A DNA stretch of 64,000 bases. It comes from Acidovorax delafieldii 2AN (lineage in GTDB: Bacteria; Pseudomonadota; Gammaproteobacteria; Burkholderiales; Burkholderiaceae_C). The translations under genes and the position numbers were made by a program. The notes beneath the pieces are model-generated. The model saw only the letters and a program-made list of their open reading frames with translations. It searched no databases and was not told the DNA's origin. The DNA is taken from positions 1-64,000 of the forward strand of contig NZ_ACQT01000005.1 in the NCBI RefSeq assembly GCF_000175235.1, in the 5' to 3' direction. Below, in pieces: positions 36,266 through 47,787 of this stretch; position 1 is the stretch's first letter; each line of letters begins with the position of its first letter.

Positions 36266-36571
36266 ATGAAGCGTACCCTGATCACTCTTGCCATGACGCT
36301 GTCGGTCGCGGCTCCCGCCATGGCCGACCAGGCTTTGGCCACGTCCAAGAACTGCATGGCCTGCCATGCCGTTGACAAGAAGCTGGTTGGTCCCGCCTAC
36401 AAGGAAGTGGCCGCCAAGTATGCTGGCCAGAAGGACGCCGTTGACAAGCTGGCCACCAAGATCATCAAGGGTGGCTCTGGCGTGTGGGGCCCAGTTCCCA
36501 TGCCCGCCAATGCACAGGTTTCCGAAGCAGAAGCCAAGAAGCTGGCTGCCTGGGTTCTGACGCTGAAGTAA
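36266..36571 (+). CDS. Periplasmic c-type cytochrome (c551/c8-like)
   Basis: This 101-residue small cytochrome has a signal peptide ([20 protein letters not shown]), the heme motif NCMACH, and the Met ligand in [20 protein letters not shown], spaced as in cytochromes c551/c8. It can shuttle electrons between bc1 and cbb3 oxidase or nitrite reductase. It is expressed alone. A good intrinsic terminator follows and a TACAAT -10-like hexamer lies at 36219-36224. Confidence 0.92.
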   Translation: MKRTLITLAMTLSVAAPAMADQALATSKNCMACHAVDKKLVGPAYKEVAAKYAGQKDAVDKLATKIIKGGSGVWGPVPMPANAQVSEAEAKKLAAWVLTLK

Positions 36572-36612
36572 TTGGCGCTGCTCCCGGTGGAGCGCAACGC
36601 TCCGCTGCCCTG

Positions 36613-36650
36613 GCCGTGTTTCCTACAGGAAACACGGCTTTTGTTTTTTG
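36613..36650 (+). terminator. Intrinsic terminator of the cytochrome c gene
   Basis: Arms GCCGTGTTTCC and GGAAACACGGC around a 4-nt loop are followed by TTTTGTTTTTT. It is placed 42 bp after the stop codon. Confidence 0.93.
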
Positions 36651-36733
36651 GGGGATCAAACGGCCGTAGACGCCTGCCCTCTCAGATGGCAGGGCAGGCG
36701 CTCTCCAAAGGCGGCGCTGCCCAGCGATGGGCT

Positions 36734-37195
36734 TTACAGAACGCTCCTGTCAGAGCGCCCGCGCAATTGGTGCTCCAATTGGCCCACGTAGGCGGCCGTG
36801 GAATTGTCCGATTGCTCTGCCCTTGCAGCCAGGCTGGCCTCTAGGCTGTCGATACGGGCCATCAGGGCCACCTGTGCCTGCACATGCTGCACCTCGAGAT
36901 AGCTTCGCAATTCGGTGAAACGCGATGCCTCGGCCTTGTCGGCGAGTTCTCGCTGGACCTGCATTTCCTTGGTGTGCCGGCGCGCCTCCATCAACACCGA
37001 ACCTTGCAGGGAAAGCACATACGCCACAAAAAACACGGCCAAGAGCGTGGTGAGGCCGAGCATCAGCAGCCCAAGCGGTGCATCGAACGTCATAAGCCCC
37101 ACGGAAACCTGCGACGACGCCGCCAGCGTCTCCCAATTCAGGGCCGCCAACCCGCCAATGGCCAGGGCAATGAGAAGCAGGATGGTGGATCGCAT
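36734..37195 (-). CDS. Membrane protein with LapA-like domain and coiled-coil tail
   Basis: The 153-residue protein starts MRSTILLLIALAIGGLAALN. It has two TM helices (the second LGLLMLGLTTLLAVFFVAYV), the layout of LapA/DUF1049 proteins. A cytoplasmic helical tail follows (EARRHTKEMQVQRELADKAE and VQAQVALMARIDSLEASLAA). The role is unknown, and relatives are linked to envelope or LPS assembly. The Shine-Dalgarno AGGAGTG precedes the ATG at 37195. Confidence 0.8.
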   Translation of the reverse strand: MRSTILLLIALAIGGLAALNWETLAASSQVSVGLMTFDAPLGLLMLGLTTLLAVFFVAYVLSLQGSVLMEARRHTKEMQVQRELADKAEASRFTELRSYLEVQHVQAQVALMARIDSLEASLAARAEQSDNSTAAYVGQLEHQLRGRSDRSVL

Positions 37196-37576
37196 GGGGG
37201 AACACTCCTGTAAGCAAGCTTTGCCCCGGCTTATGCCGCAGCATGACTGATTGTTATACCGCATCGATTTCGATGCCCTGTTTCAAGAAACAGCGCCACC
37301 ACGAGAAGCAGACCGGGCACACGCCACCCCAGCGAGAAAGCTGGGCCTTGGCCGAATGACCGTGCGCGCCCTCGCCCGCCCCGTGATCCTGGCTGTGTGC
37401 GGCGGCCTCAGTGAGGCGCAGGCGCACGCTCACATCAACCCCATGCGCCGCCCAGTTCCATGATCGCCCCGCTTTTGCCACGCAGTCCTGATACCGTGGC
37501 AGCGCTTGTCCCCGTTCTAACGGCGGGAACGCCCCGCGCGGCGCACGGCAGCACGGATGCCGCAAGACCACCCAGC
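37196..37576. other. Intergenic region between acs and the LapA-like gene
   Basis: There is no supported gene in this stretch. A 16-bp palindrome, GCATCGATTTCGATGC-like (37261-37276), lies about 65 bp upstream of the LapA-like gene and may be an operator. Confidence 0.45.
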
Positions 37577-37607
37577 AAAAAAAAGCCCGCGCAGAAATGC
37601 GCGGGCT
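37577..37607 (-). terminator. Intrinsic terminator of acs
   Basis: On the minus strand AAGCCCGCGCA and TGCGCGGGCTT pair across a short loop and run into eight T. It starts 19 bp after the acs stop. Confidence 0.95.
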
Positions 37608-37625
37608 TGTCGGTGGGTGGCTCCG

Positions 37626-39620
<1,995 letters not shown>

Positions 39621-39750
39621 GGTGTTGTCTCCTGGGTCTGTTGGAATTGGGCGGTACTGTCTGCCGCCGCACTTACAAGCCACTGACTGGCACGAAGCTT
39701 ACAGTCTGCCCCCTAAAATCCGGCGTCGTTCCATCCTTGCACAGGCCTTC

Positions 39751-40350
39751 ATGACCACTCCACCACCCAAAGCTCCGTCCCCCCTGCGGCCCCTGCCCGC
39801 GCTGATCTTTGCCAGCCGCTGGCTGCAGTTGCCGTTGTACCTCGGGCTGATCGCCGCGCAGGCCGTGTATGTCTGGCATTTCCTGCTGGAGCTCTCGCAC
39901 CTGGTCGAGGCCGTCTTTGGCAGCCAGACGGCATTGCAGGCCCTGGTGACGAGCATTGGGTACAAGCCCGAGGTGCAGATCACCTCCCTGAATGAAACGG
40001 TGATCATGCTCGTGGTGCTGGCGCTGATCGACGTGGTGATGATTTCCAATCTGCTCATCATGGTGATCGTGGGCGGCTATGAAACCTTCGTGAGCCGCCT
40101 GGGCCTGGACGACCACCCCGACCAGCCCGAATGGCTGGGACATGTGAATGCCTCCGTGCTGAAGGTGAAACTGGGCCTTTCGATCATCGGCATCAGTTCC
40201 ATCCACCTGCTCAAGACCTTCATCAACGCCGCCAACTACGACGTGAAGGTGCTGATGTGGCAAACCATCATCCACGTAGTGTTTCTGGCCAGCGCACTGG
40301 CCATTGCCTATACCGACAAGCTGCTCAACGGCGGTCACGACGCGCATTGA
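39751..40350 (+). CDS. YqhA family inner-membrane protein
   Basis: The 199-residue protein has three to four TM helices ([40 protein letters not shown] and a C-terminal pair). It contains the family signature [18 protein letters not shown] and [20 protein letters not shown]. This matches the UPF0114/YqhA family, whose function is not established. It is divergent from acs with about 130 bp between the starts. The N-terminal [16 protein letters not shown] is proline-rich. Confidence 0.92.
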   Translation: MTTPPPKAPSPLRPLPALIFASRWLQLPLYLGLIAAQAVYVWHFLLELSHLVEAVFGSQTALQALVTSIGYKPEVQITSLNETVIMLVVLALIDVVMISNLLIMVIVGGYETFVSRLGLDDHPDQPEWLGHVNASVLKVKLGLSIIGISSIHLLKTFINAANYDVKVLMWQTIIHVVFLASALAIAYTDKLLNGGHDAH

Positions 40351-40360
40351 CCATTTTTAA

Positions 40361-40418
40361 CAAAAACCGCCTGCAGCGCTTTTCAGACCAGCGCCTGTAG
40401 CTATCAACAAAATAGCAA
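40361..40418. repeat. Dispersed palindromic repeat
   Basis: This copy just after the YqhA-like gene reads CGCCTGCAGCGCTT, a loop, then GCGCCTGTAGCTATCAA. Its arms CTGCAGCGCT and AGCGCCTGTAG are degenerate. It lies in the 245-bp convergent gap before fumC, which holds no gene. Confidence 0.65.
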
Positions 40419-40595
40419 TAAACCACAAACCGCCCTGGCTCTCACAGGCTCCGGTAAGCGGGCGAAAGCGTCGTCGCCGGCGCAGGTCGCAACCTTCAGG
40501 GGCGCCCCTTTCCTCCCGCGGCCGTTCAACCGTGGACGCGCAGACCCCACCCAACACCGGCCCACAAGGCCCCATGCGGCTGCCAGGCGATGGCG

Positions 40596-42002
40596 CTACC
40601 GACCCACCATGTCGCGTGGCACCACCCATGCATCGAACTGCGCCGCCGTGACGTGGCCCGAGGCAATGGCCGCATCGCGTAGACTGCTGCCTTCGGCGTG
40701 CGCTTTCTTGGCGATCTGGGCGGCCTTGTCGTAGCCGATGTGCGTGTTCAGCGCCGTCACCAGCATCAGCGACCGATCGACCAGCTCAGCCATGCGCGCA
40801 CGGTCGGGCTCGATACCGGCTGCGCAATGGTGGTCGAAGCTGGCCATGCCATCGGCCAGCAGGCGCACGCTCTGCAAGAAGTTGTGGATCACCAGAGGCC
40901 GGAACACGTTCAGCTCGAAATTGCCCGAGGCGCCGCCGATGTTGATGGCGACGTCGTTGCCCATCACCTGGGCGCACAGCATGGTTATGGCTTCGCACTG
41001 CGTGGGGTTGACCTTGCCCGGCATGATGGACGAGCCGGGTTCGTTCTCGGGGATACGGATCTCGCCCAGCCCACTGCGCGGCCCGCTGGCCAGCCAGCGC
41101 ACGTCGTTGGCAATTTTCAGCAGGCTGGCTGCCAGCGTCTTGAGCGCCCCATGGGCATGGACCAGTGCATCGCAACTCGCCAGCGCCTCGAACTTGTTGG
41201 GGGCGGTGACCAGTGGCAGGCCCGTCAGGTCGGCCAGTTCGCGGGCCACGGCCGCCGCGTAGCCGGCGGGCGCGTTGAGCCCTGTGCCAACGGCGGTGCC
41301 GCCCAGGGCCAGCTCGCACAGATGCGGCAACGCGGCGCGCACGTGCTGCTCGCCGTGCTGCAACTGCGCCACCCAGCCCGAGATCTCCTGCCCCAGCGTG
41401 AGCGGCGTGGCATCCTGCAGATGGGTGCGGCCAATCTTCACGATGCCGTCAAAGGCCGTGGCCTTGGCCGCCAGCGTGGCACGCAGCCGTTGCAGGGCCG
41501 GCAGCAACCGGTGCATTAGCGCATCCACGGCGGCCACGTGCATGGCCGTGGGGAAGACATCGTTGCTCGACTGGCTCTTGTTGACCTCGTCGTTGGGGTG
41601 CACCAGCCGCCCCGCGCCACGGGGGCCGCCCAGCAGTTCGCTGGCGCGATTGGCCAGCACCTCGTTCATGTTCATGTTGGTCTGCGTACCCGAGCCGGTC
41701 TGCCACACCACCAGCGGAAATTCCTGCGGATGGCCCCCTTCGATCACCTCATCGGCAGCCGCCACGATGGCGGTGGTCTTGGCGGAGTCCAGCAGCCCCA
41801 GCGCGTTGTTCACGTAGGCGCTGGCACGCTTGACCTGGGCCAGGGCCCGAATCAGCTCGGGCGCCATGCGCTCGCCCGAGATGTCGAAATGCTGTAGCGA
41901 CCGCTGCGTCTGCGCACCCCAGAGGCGGCGCGCCGGCACCTCGATGGTGCCAAAGGTGTCCTGCTCGATACGAAACGCCTCAACACTTTGCGGTGATGTC
42001 AT
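40596..42002 (-). CDS. fumC: Class II fumarate hydratase
   Basis: FumC interconverts fumarate and malate without a metal cluster, so it is stable to oxygen and iron shortage. It has 468 residues and the superfamily signature [16 protein letters not shown], with [19 protein letters not shown], the catalytic-region [16 protein letters not shown] and [16 protein letters not shown]. The start [20 protein letters not shown] at 42002 aligns with known N-termini. It is divergent from a class I fumarase, giving both isozymes side by side. Confidence 0.97.
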   Translation of the reverse strand: MTSPQSVEAFRIEQDTFGTIEVPARRLWGAQTQRSLQHFDISGERMAPELIRALAQVKRASAYVNNALGLLDSAKTTAIVAAADEVIEGGHPQEFPLVVWQTGSGTQTNMNMNEVLANRASELLGGPRGAGRLVHPNDEVNKSQSSNDVFPTAMHVAAVDALMHRLLPALQRLRATLAAKATAFDGIVKIGRTHLQDATPLTLGQEISGWVAQLQHGEQHVRAALPHLCELALGGTAVGTGLNAPAGYAAAVARELADLTGLPLVTAPNKFEALASCDALVHAHGALKTLAASLLKIANDVRWLASGPRSGLGEIRIPENEPGSSIMPGKVNPTQCEAITMLCAQVMGNDVAINIGGASGNFELNVFRPLVIHNFLQSVRLLADGMASFDHHCAAGIEPDRARMAELVDRSLMLVTALNTHIGYDKAAQIAKKAHAEGSSLRDAAIASGHVTAAQFDAWVVPRDMVGR

Positions 42003-42352
42003 GGGAACCTGCCTTAGACGGTGAAGGATGCGATGCCTGCCGCAGCATACCCATGGAAAAGCCCACAGCACAAGCGACGACCGCAAACGGCAGCCCGCCC
42101 GCCTGGCAAGCCCCTGACAGCACCACGCAAGCCCGCAGAGGGATAATCCCCGGTCAGGGCAACGCTGAACAAGCCCGCGCGCTCCGAGCACTCCTGCCAT
42201 GGGAAGCTGCGGTGGTGCAGATCACGGTGCCTGCGGGGCATCGCTGACATTTGCGCTCCGCAGCCCTTACCGGCCTGGACACACGGCATCACCGCACGCG
42301 AGGGTTTGTTCAGCGTCGCCTTTGTGCTTTCCTCCCACTGACCCCATCTGCC
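42003..42352. other. Divergent intergenic region between the two fumarase genes
   Basis: These 350 bp hold the promoters of fumC and the class I fumarase. I see no clear FNR box, Fur box or other recognisable operator. Confidence 0.5.
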
Positions 42353-43921
42353 ATGACCACGACTTCCATTCGCCAAGCCGACCTGATCGAGTCCATCGCC
42401 GCCGCGCTGCAGTACATCAGCTACTACCACCCCACCGACTACATTGCCCACCTGGCCCGCGCCTATGAGCGTGAGCAGAGCCCGGCGGCCAAGGATGCGA
42501 TTGCGCAGATCCTCACCAACAGCAAGATGAGCGCTACCGGCCAGCGCCCCATCTGCCAGGACACCGGCATCGTCAACGTGTTTCTGAAGGTGGGCATGGA
42601 CGTGCGCTGGGAAGGCTTCACGGGCAGCTTGGACGACGCCATCAACGAAGGCGTGCGCCGTGGCTACAACCACCCCGACAACACCCTGCGCGCCAGCGTG
42701 GTGGCCGACCCGCAGTTCGACCGCAAGAACACCAAGGACAACACGCCTGCGGTGATCTTCACCGAGATCGTGCCCGGCAACACCGTGGACATCACTGTGG
42801 CCGCCAAGGGCGGCGGCTCCGAAAACAAGTCCAAGATGTACATGCTCAACCCCAGCGACAGCGTGGTGGACTGGGTGCTCAAGACCGTGCCCACCATGGG
42901 CGCCGGCTGGTGCCCGCCCGGCATGCTGGGCATCGGCATCGGCGGCACGGCAGAAAAGGCCGTGCTCATGGCCAAGGAAAGCCTGATGGACGACCTGGAC
43001 ATGTACGAACTGCAGGCCAAGGCCGAAGCGGCCAAGAACGGCGGCCCCGCCCTCGACAAGGTCGAAGCGCTGCGCCTGGAACTGTTCGAAAAAGTGAACG
43101 CGCTGGGCATTGGCGCCCAAGGCCTGGGTGGCCTGACCACCGTGCTCGACGTCAAGATCAAGATGTACCCCACGCACGCAGCCAGCAAGCCGATTGCGAT
43201 GATTCCCAACTGCGCCGCCACGCGCCACGCGCACTTCGTGATGGACGGCTCGGGCCCCGTGTACCTCACGCCCCCCAGCCTCGACCTGTGGCCCAACGTG
43301 AACTGGGCGCCCGATTACAACAAGAGCAAGAAGGTCAACCTCGACACGCTCACCAAGGAAGAAGTGGCGAGCTGGAAGCCCGGCGACACCCTGCTGCTCA
43401 ACGGCAAGATGCTCACGGGCCGCGATGCCGCGCACAAGCGCATCCAGGACATGCTGGCCAAGGGCGAAAAGCTGCCCGTGGACTTCACCAACCGCGTGAT
43501 CTACTACGTGGGCCCCGTGGACCCGGTGAAGGACGAGGCCGTGGGCCCGGCCGGCCCCACCACCGCCACGCGCATGGACAAGTTCACCGACATGATGCTG
43601 GAGAAGACCGGTCTGATCGCCATGATCGGCAAGGCCGAGCGCGGGCCCGTGGCCATCGAGTCCATCAAGAACCACAAGTCAGCCTATCTCATGGCCGTGG
43701 GCGGTGCCGCCTACCTGGTGAGCAAGGCCATCAAGACCGCCAAGGTGGTGGGCTTCGAGGACCTGGGCATGGAAGCCATCTATGAATTCGACGTGGTGGA
43801 CATGCCCGTCACGGTGGCCGTGGATTCGGGCGGCACCAGCGCCCACATCACCGGCCCTGCCGAATGGCAAAAGCGCATCGCCACAGGCGAGTTCAAGGGC
43901 ATCGGAGTCGCTGCCGCCTGA
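42353..43921 (+). CDS. Class I (4Fe-4S) fumarate hydratase
   Basis: This 522-residue single-chain enzyme of the FumA/FumB type combines the alpha and beta domains. The first cluster cysteine is in GQRPICQDTGIVNVFLKVG. The others are in AGWCPPGMLGIGIGGTAEKA and IPNCAATRHAHF. The beta domain contains LLLNGKMLTGRDAAHKRI and GPTTATRMDKFTD. Class I enzymes are fast but oxygen- and superoxide-sensitive, complementing fumC. The start MTTTSIRQADLIESIAAALQ is chosen because it aligns with the family. A terminator follows. Confidence 0.95.
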   Translation: MTTTSIRQADLIESIAAALQYISYYHPTDYIAHLARAYEREQSPAAKDAIAQILTNSKMSATGQRPICQDTGIVNVFLKVGMDVRWEGFTGSLDDAINEGVRRGYNHPDNTLRASVVADPQFDRKNTKDNTPAVIFTEIVPGNTVDITVAAKGGGSENKSKMYMLNPSDSVVDWVLKTVPTMGAGWCPPGMLGIGIGGTAEKAVLMAKESLMDDLDMYELQAKAEAAKNGGPALDKVEALRLELFEKVNALGIGAQGLGGLTTVLDVKIKMYPTHAASKPIAMIPNCAATRHAHFVMDGSGPVYLTPPSLDLWPNVNWAPDYNKSKKVNLDTLTKEEVASWKPGDTLLLNGKMLTGRDAAHKRIQDMLAKGEKLPVDFTNRVIYYVGPVDPVKDEAVGPAGPTTATRMDKFTDMMLEKTGLIAMIGKAERGPVAIESIKNHKSAYLMAVGGAAYLVSKAIKTAKVVGFEDLGMEAIYEFDVVDMPVTVAVDSGGTSAHITGPAEWQKRIATGEFKGIGVAAA

Positions 43922-43948
43922 GGGCAGCACCAGCATTCGCCGCAAGCA

Positions 43949-43975
43949 AAAAGCCGCCGCCAGGCGGCTTTTTTG
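43949..43975 (+). terminator. Intrinsic terminator of the class I fumarase gene
   Basis: GCCGCC and GGCGGC stem, extended by AAAA/TTTT, with a run of T after the hairpin. It starts 27 bp after the stop. Confidence 0.93.
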
Positions 43976-44041
43976 TGGATCGCTGCCAGAGGCACACTGC
44001 TGCCAGCCAACAGGCCAGCGCTTTCGGTGCCATCCAGCGCC

Positions 44042-45091
44042 TCACACAGGAATCGCCCGCAAGGCAGCCCCGGCACACACCACGAACATCACGGCCGGCA
44101 GCAGCCAGCGCACCTGCTGCCGGATACGGATGTGCAGCGCATGGCGCGGCGCATCCAGATTTTCACAGGCTGGCGCCAGCACGCTGTCCACCAGCAGTAC
44201 CAGCACCAGGTACACGTATCCCAGCGAGATCATCTGCGCCACTGGCGTGTTGAGCGAAATACTGCCCGGAAAGCTCGCCTCGAAGGTAAAGCTGATGGCC
44301 GCCAGCGCCAGCAGCGACGAGAACACGATCGAGCCTTTGTCCTTGGCCTGCAGTGCCGGTGCCCACAAAATGTAGATGGACACGGCCAGCACCGTGATGA
44401 TAGGGATGAAGATCCGCAGGATGTAGCGCTCGGACAGGCGCTCCAGGTGCAGCGTGGTGTTGAGCCGCGAGTAGTGCTGGGCATTCCAGCCAGTGGTCTC
44501 GTCGCCAAAGAAATCCATGCCCATGCCCCTCCAATCGGCCACCGACAGGATGGCGGCAATGCCCGAGTAGCGCCGTTCGCGCTCGTTGGCTACGAGGATC
44601 GCCTCCTGCTTGGGATAACGCGGCAGCGAAAACGACAGCGTGGGTTGTTGCCGGTCGAAAGGAAATGCCGCAAGGTTCATCGCCACCCGGAAATCGCTCT
44701 CGTATCGCTCGACCAGCTGCACCTCGCCATTGGCGTGCACCGACACGGCCAGGCTGTGTGACTGCATCTCGCCAATGCGGTTGTCGGCCAGCAACCCCGG
44801 CGTCCAGATCTGCCGGATGTAGGCCTGCGCCTCGTCGCCCACGCGATCGATGCGCTGGCTTCCGGCGCGCACGGCATCGAAGACCAGCCGCGGATCATGC
44901 CAGCGCTGCGTGGTCTCGAGGTGCAGGCGCACCTGGCCCGAGACCTCGCGCATGGCCGTGATGTTGAGCACCCTGACCGCCAGCCGCACCCGCATGGGCA
45001 GCTCCACGCCCTCGGGCAGATCGGTACCCCGCCCGGCCCACGCCGCGCCCGCCAGGCACCACAGCAACAGCCAAAGCCAGCGGCGGCTCAT
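44042..45091 (-). CDS. Pentameric ligand-gated ion channel (GLIC/ELIC-like)
   Basis: The 349-residue protein begins with a signal peptide (MSRRWLWLLLWCLAGAAWAG). A beta-rich extracellular domain of about 200 residues follows (WTPGLLADNRIGEMQSHSLA, RYESDFRVAMNLAAFPFDRQ), lacking the Cys-loop, as in bacterial relatives. Four TM helices come next. M1 starts after LERLSERYILRIFIPIITVL. M2 is in the KGSIVFSSLLALAAISFTFE segment. M3 is VAQMISLGYVYLVLVLLVDS and M4 is at the C-terminus. The short M3-M4 loop is typical of prokaryotic channels. The ligand is unknown. It overlaps by 4 bp the upstream Cache-domain gene, so the two are coupled. Confidence 0.87.
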   Translation of the reverse strand: MSRRWLWLLLWCLAGAAWAGRGTDLPEGVELPMRVRLAVRVLNITAMREVSGQVRLHLETTQRWHDPRLVFDAVRAGSQRIDRVGDEAQAYIRQIWTPGLLADNRIGEMQSHSLAVSVHANGEVQLVERYESDFRVAMNLAAFPFDRQQPTLSFSLPRYPKQEAILVANERERRYSGIAAILSVADWRGMGMDFFGDETTGWNAQHYSRLNTTLHLERLSERYILRIFIPIITVLAVSIYILWAPALQAKDKGSIVFSSLLALAAISFTFEASFPGSISLNTPVAQMISLGYVYLVLVLLVDSVLAPACENLDAPRHALHIRIRQQVRWLLPAVMFVVCAGAALRAIPV

Positions 45092-46116
45092 GCGGTATCC
45101 CTGGAGGGGGCGGCCCCCAGCAAAACCACACGCAGCAGGGCAAAAGCCATCATGCCGGTGCACAGCGCCACCACCCACAACTCGGTGCGGGTCTGCTTGA
45201 TACCCGACTTCAGTTCGGCAAAGTCCTTGAGGATCGCGATGCTGCCGATCATGCGGCCGCTGAAATCCACCAGCGGCTGCGTCATCACGGTGTAATGCCG
45301 CTGGTCTGCCCGGTATTCGCCGAAACGGGTTTCCCCCGCCATGTCCAGGCCCTGCTCGCGCAGCAGCGTGGCAAAGCGCCGTTCATCGGTGGTCGCCATC
45401 ATCACCACGTCGCCGAAACGGCGCCCTTCCAGCTCCTGCCCCACGGGAACCCCGCTCATCTGGGGGCTGACCAGCACGGCGATCTCGGCATTCGTCACGG
45501 CCTTGACCGATTCGATCAATGGCTGCACATCCATGCCCACTTCGAACGTTCCCAGGAACTGCTCACCGCGCGCCAGCACCGACACGCCCCGCACCCCAAT
45601 GCCCGCGCGCCCCATCTCCAGTCCCACCTGGTAATGCCGCGAACGGTTGGCCGCCACCACCATCTGCCGAAAGCCCGAGATGTCGTCATTGAAGTTCCGC
45701 GGGCTGTGCATGCGCAGCAGGTATCGGATGTCCTTGCTGTGGAAGCCGAAGATGTTCACTCCCGCCTGCCCCTTCAGGTAGTCGTAGGAGGCCTGCGTGA
45801 GGTGAGCCAGCGCGGCACGGTCTTCACGGGCCATGGCATCGAGCACGTCGTCGCGCCGGACTTGCACCTCGGCCTGCGCCAAAGCAAAGCGGCCTGCATT
45901 GTCCAGCGCCGCACCCAGCGACAGGCCGACGTTGCGCATCTGCTCCGACCGTTGCTGCGCCAACTGGTGGTCTTGCGCCCCAAAGAGCACCGCCAGCATC
46001 AGGCCTTGCGCCAGCACGAGGATCACTGCCGCCGCGAGCGCCGCACCCCAACCGCCACCGCAGCAGGCACGGACCAACCCAGGGCCCAGGGGCCACCATC
46101 GAAAGGAAGAAGACAT
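45088..46116 (-). CDS. Membrane-anchored Cache-domain sensor without output domain
   Basis: The 342-residue protein has one N-terminal TM (ALAAAVILVLAQGLMLAVLF), a periplasmic helical plus Cache-like domain and a C-terminal TM (ELWVVALCTGMMAFALLRVV). The periplasmic part has YDYLKGQAGVNIFGFHSKDI, RMHSPRNFNDDISGFRQMVV, GIGVRGVSVLARGEQFLGTF and YTVMTQPLVDFSGRMIGSIA. The Cache fold resembles chemoreceptor sensor domains, but no HAMP, kinase or MCP domain follows. It directly precedes and overlaps the ion-channel gene. The start MSSSFRWWPLGPG at 46116 is preferred, with two in-frame alternatives upstream. Confidence 0.8.
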   Translation of the reverse strand: MSSSFRWWPLGPGLVRACCGGGWGAALAAAVILVLAQGLMLAVLFGAQDHQLAQQRSEQMRNVGLSLGAALDNAGRFALAQAEVQVRRDDVLDAMAREDRAALAHLTQASYDYLKGQAGVNIFGFHSKDIRYLLRMHSPRNFNDDISGFRQMVVAANRSRHYQVGLEMGRAGIGVRGVSVLARGEQFLGTFEVGMDVQPLIESVKAVTNAEIAVLVSPQMSGVPVGQELEGRRFGDVVMMATTDERRFATLLREQGLDMAGETRFGEYRADQRHYTVMTQPLVDFSGRMIGSIAILKDFAELKSGIKQTRTELWVVALCTGMMAFALLRVVLLGAAPSRDTA

Positions 46117-46270
46117 GAGGAGTGAAGAGCGCCAAAGCAAAGGGCGCTCCTTGGAGCGCCTCGGCCGCCCATGCTACGAGTGGGCGATGACAGTGCCATG
46201 ACGCAGCAGCGCCGCACGCTGGCCCTGTCCTTTCTACAATGCAGGGCTCCATCAACGTCTTTTCTCCGCT

Positions 46271-47125
46271 ATGCCGCAGGCCTCGTCTTCTATCGGTGTG
46301 TTTGACAGCGGCGTGGGCGGCCTGAGCGTGCTTCGCGCGCTGATTGCCGCGCTGCCCCATGAACGCTTCGTGTACCTCGCCGACAGTGGAAACGCGCCCT
46401 ATGGCGAACGTGGCGATGCCTTTGTGGCACGGCGCACGCACGCCATCACCGACTACCTTCAATCGCAGTACGACATCAAGGCGCTGGTGGTGGCATGCAA
46501 CACCGCCACGGCCGCCGCCATCCATGAGGTCCGCTCCGCCCACCCGGAACTTCCCCTGGTGGGCGTGGAGCCGGCCCTCAAGCCGGCCGTGGGGCTGACG
46601 CACACCGGTCGCATCGGTGTGCTGGGCACCCGCGGCACGCTGACCAGCGCCAAGTTCGGGCGGTTGCAGGCCAGCCTGGCAGGCCAGGCCGAATTCGTGG
46701 TGCAGCCCTGCGACGGCCTGGCCCATGCCATCGAGCGCAGCGTGGGTTGGCCGTCAGGCCCGAACGCACCCGGTACCGAAACCTTTGCACTGTGCGAAAA
46801 ATACCTGGCCTCCATGAAGCCATTCGGCTCAGCCCCCGGCAGCATCGACACACTCGTGCTGGGCTGTACCCACTATGTGTTCGTGGAGGAAGCCCTGCGC
46901 TCGCTGGTCGGCCCGCAGGTGCAGATGATCGAAACCGGAGAACCCGTGGCGCGGCAAACGCGGCGGCTGCTTGAACAGGAATCGCTGCTGGCCTCTGACG
47001 ATCCGAACGCGCCCCACCCCGCTCCCGTCCTGCTCACCACCGGCACTCTCGAACTGCTGCAAACGGCGGCGGCACGCTGGCTTCAGCTGCCGCCTGAGTG
47101 CTGCAACACGGTCACCATCCCGTAA
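46271..47125 (+). CDS. murI: Glutamate racemase
   Basis: MurI makes D-glutamate for peptidoglycan. It has 284 residues with the N-terminal IGVFDSGVGGLSVLRAL. The two catalytic cysteine motifs are ALVVACNTATAAAIHE and TLVLGCTHYVFVEEAL, and ADSGNAPYGERGD also fits. The start MPQASSSIGVFD at 46271 lies about 25 bp after a TACAAT -10-like sequence. The length and both catalytic residues are normal. Confidence 0.96.
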   Translation: MPQASSSIGVFDSGVGGLSVLRALIAALPHERFVYLADSGNAPYGERGDAFVARRTHAITDYLQSQYDIKALVVACNTATAAAIHEVRSAHPELPLVGVEPALKPAVGLTHTGRIGVLGTRGTLTSAKFGRLQASLAGQAEFVVQPCDGLAHAIERSVGWPSGPNAPGTETFALCEKYLASMKPFGSAPGSIDTLVLGCTHYVFVEEALRSLVGPQVQMIETGEPVARQTRRLLEQESLLASDDPNAPHPAPVLLTTGTLELLQTAAARWLQLPPECCNTVTIP

Positions 47126-47136
47126 CTGGATAGAGA

Positions 47137-47189
47137 ATCGGGCTGTAGCGCTTATCAATCAGCCGCCTATAGCTATCAAATAGATAGCC
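47137..47189. repeat. Dispersed palindromic repeat
   Basis: It contains GGGCTGTAGCGCTTATC and GCCGCCTATAGCTATC. Its right end supplies the last codons and the stop of the YgjP-like gene, so the copy has reshaped the C-terminus of that protein. Confidence 0.65.
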
Positions 47190-47700
47190 AATCCATTCCC
47201 CATAAGCGCCCACCACCGTGGTCAAGGTGCGTGAGATACAGGCGCACATCAAACTCGAACTGGTGGTAGTGCGGCTCCATGTGCTCACACAGCTTGTAGA
47301 AGGCCTTGTCGTGGTCTTTCTCGCGCAAATGGGCCAGCTCGTGCACGACGATCATGCGCAGAAATTCGTCGGGTGCCTGGCGGAACATCGCGGCCACGCG
47401 GATCTCGTGCTTGGCAGCAAGGCGATTGCCCTGAACACGCGACACCGAGGTATGCAAGCCCAGCGCATGGCGCACCACATGAATCTTGTTGTCGAAAACA
47501 ACCTTGTTCACAGTGCCCGCATTGCGCAGGTGGCGGGCCTTGATCTGCGCCGCATAGTCGTACAGCGCCTTGTCACTGCGCACCGCATGCGGCTCGGGAT
47601 ACCGGCGCAGCAACGCGGTGCCCAGCCGTCCCTCACCCAGCAGATGGCGAGCCTGTTCCCGCAGCGTTTCGGGATAAGAAGCCAGATACGGCAAATCCAC
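47176..47700 (-). CDS. YgjP-like zinc metallopeptidase-family protein
   Basis: The 174-residue protein carries MIVVHELAHLREKDHDKAFY, an HExxH zinc motif with the downstream His-Asp of the WLM/YgjP group. The C-terminal HMEPHYHQFEFDVRLYL also fits. These proteins are putative metal-dependent hydrolases of unknown substrate. The C-terminal LSI and stop codon fall in the repeat at 47137-47189. It converges with murI. Confidence 0.87.
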   Translation of the reverse strand: MDLPYLASYPETLREQARHLLGEGRLGTALLRRYPEPHAVRSDKALYDYAAQIKARHLRNAGTVNKVVFDNKIHVVRHALGLHTSVSRVQGNRLAAKHEIRVAAMFRQAPDEFLRMIVVHELAHLREKDHDKAFYKLCEHMEPHYHQFEFDVRLYLTHLDHGGGRLWGMDWLSI

Positions 47701-47787
47701 GGTCTGTTACCCCGCGCGAAAGTGGAACGACCACCCCCGGACTGAAAGAGCATGCCGGCAGAGACGCCGCCGATGGACGCGCAAAGC

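Noticed and set aside
37251-37463. Small plus-strand frame between the LapA-like gene and acs
   Set aside because: No Shine-Dalgarno, no hydrophobic or conserved segment, and it overlaps a palindrome that is better read as regulatory DNA.
42014-43675. Long minus-strand open frame (553 codons) opposite the class I fumarase
   Set aside because: The fumarase is complete on the plus strand, and the antisense frame lacks motifs.
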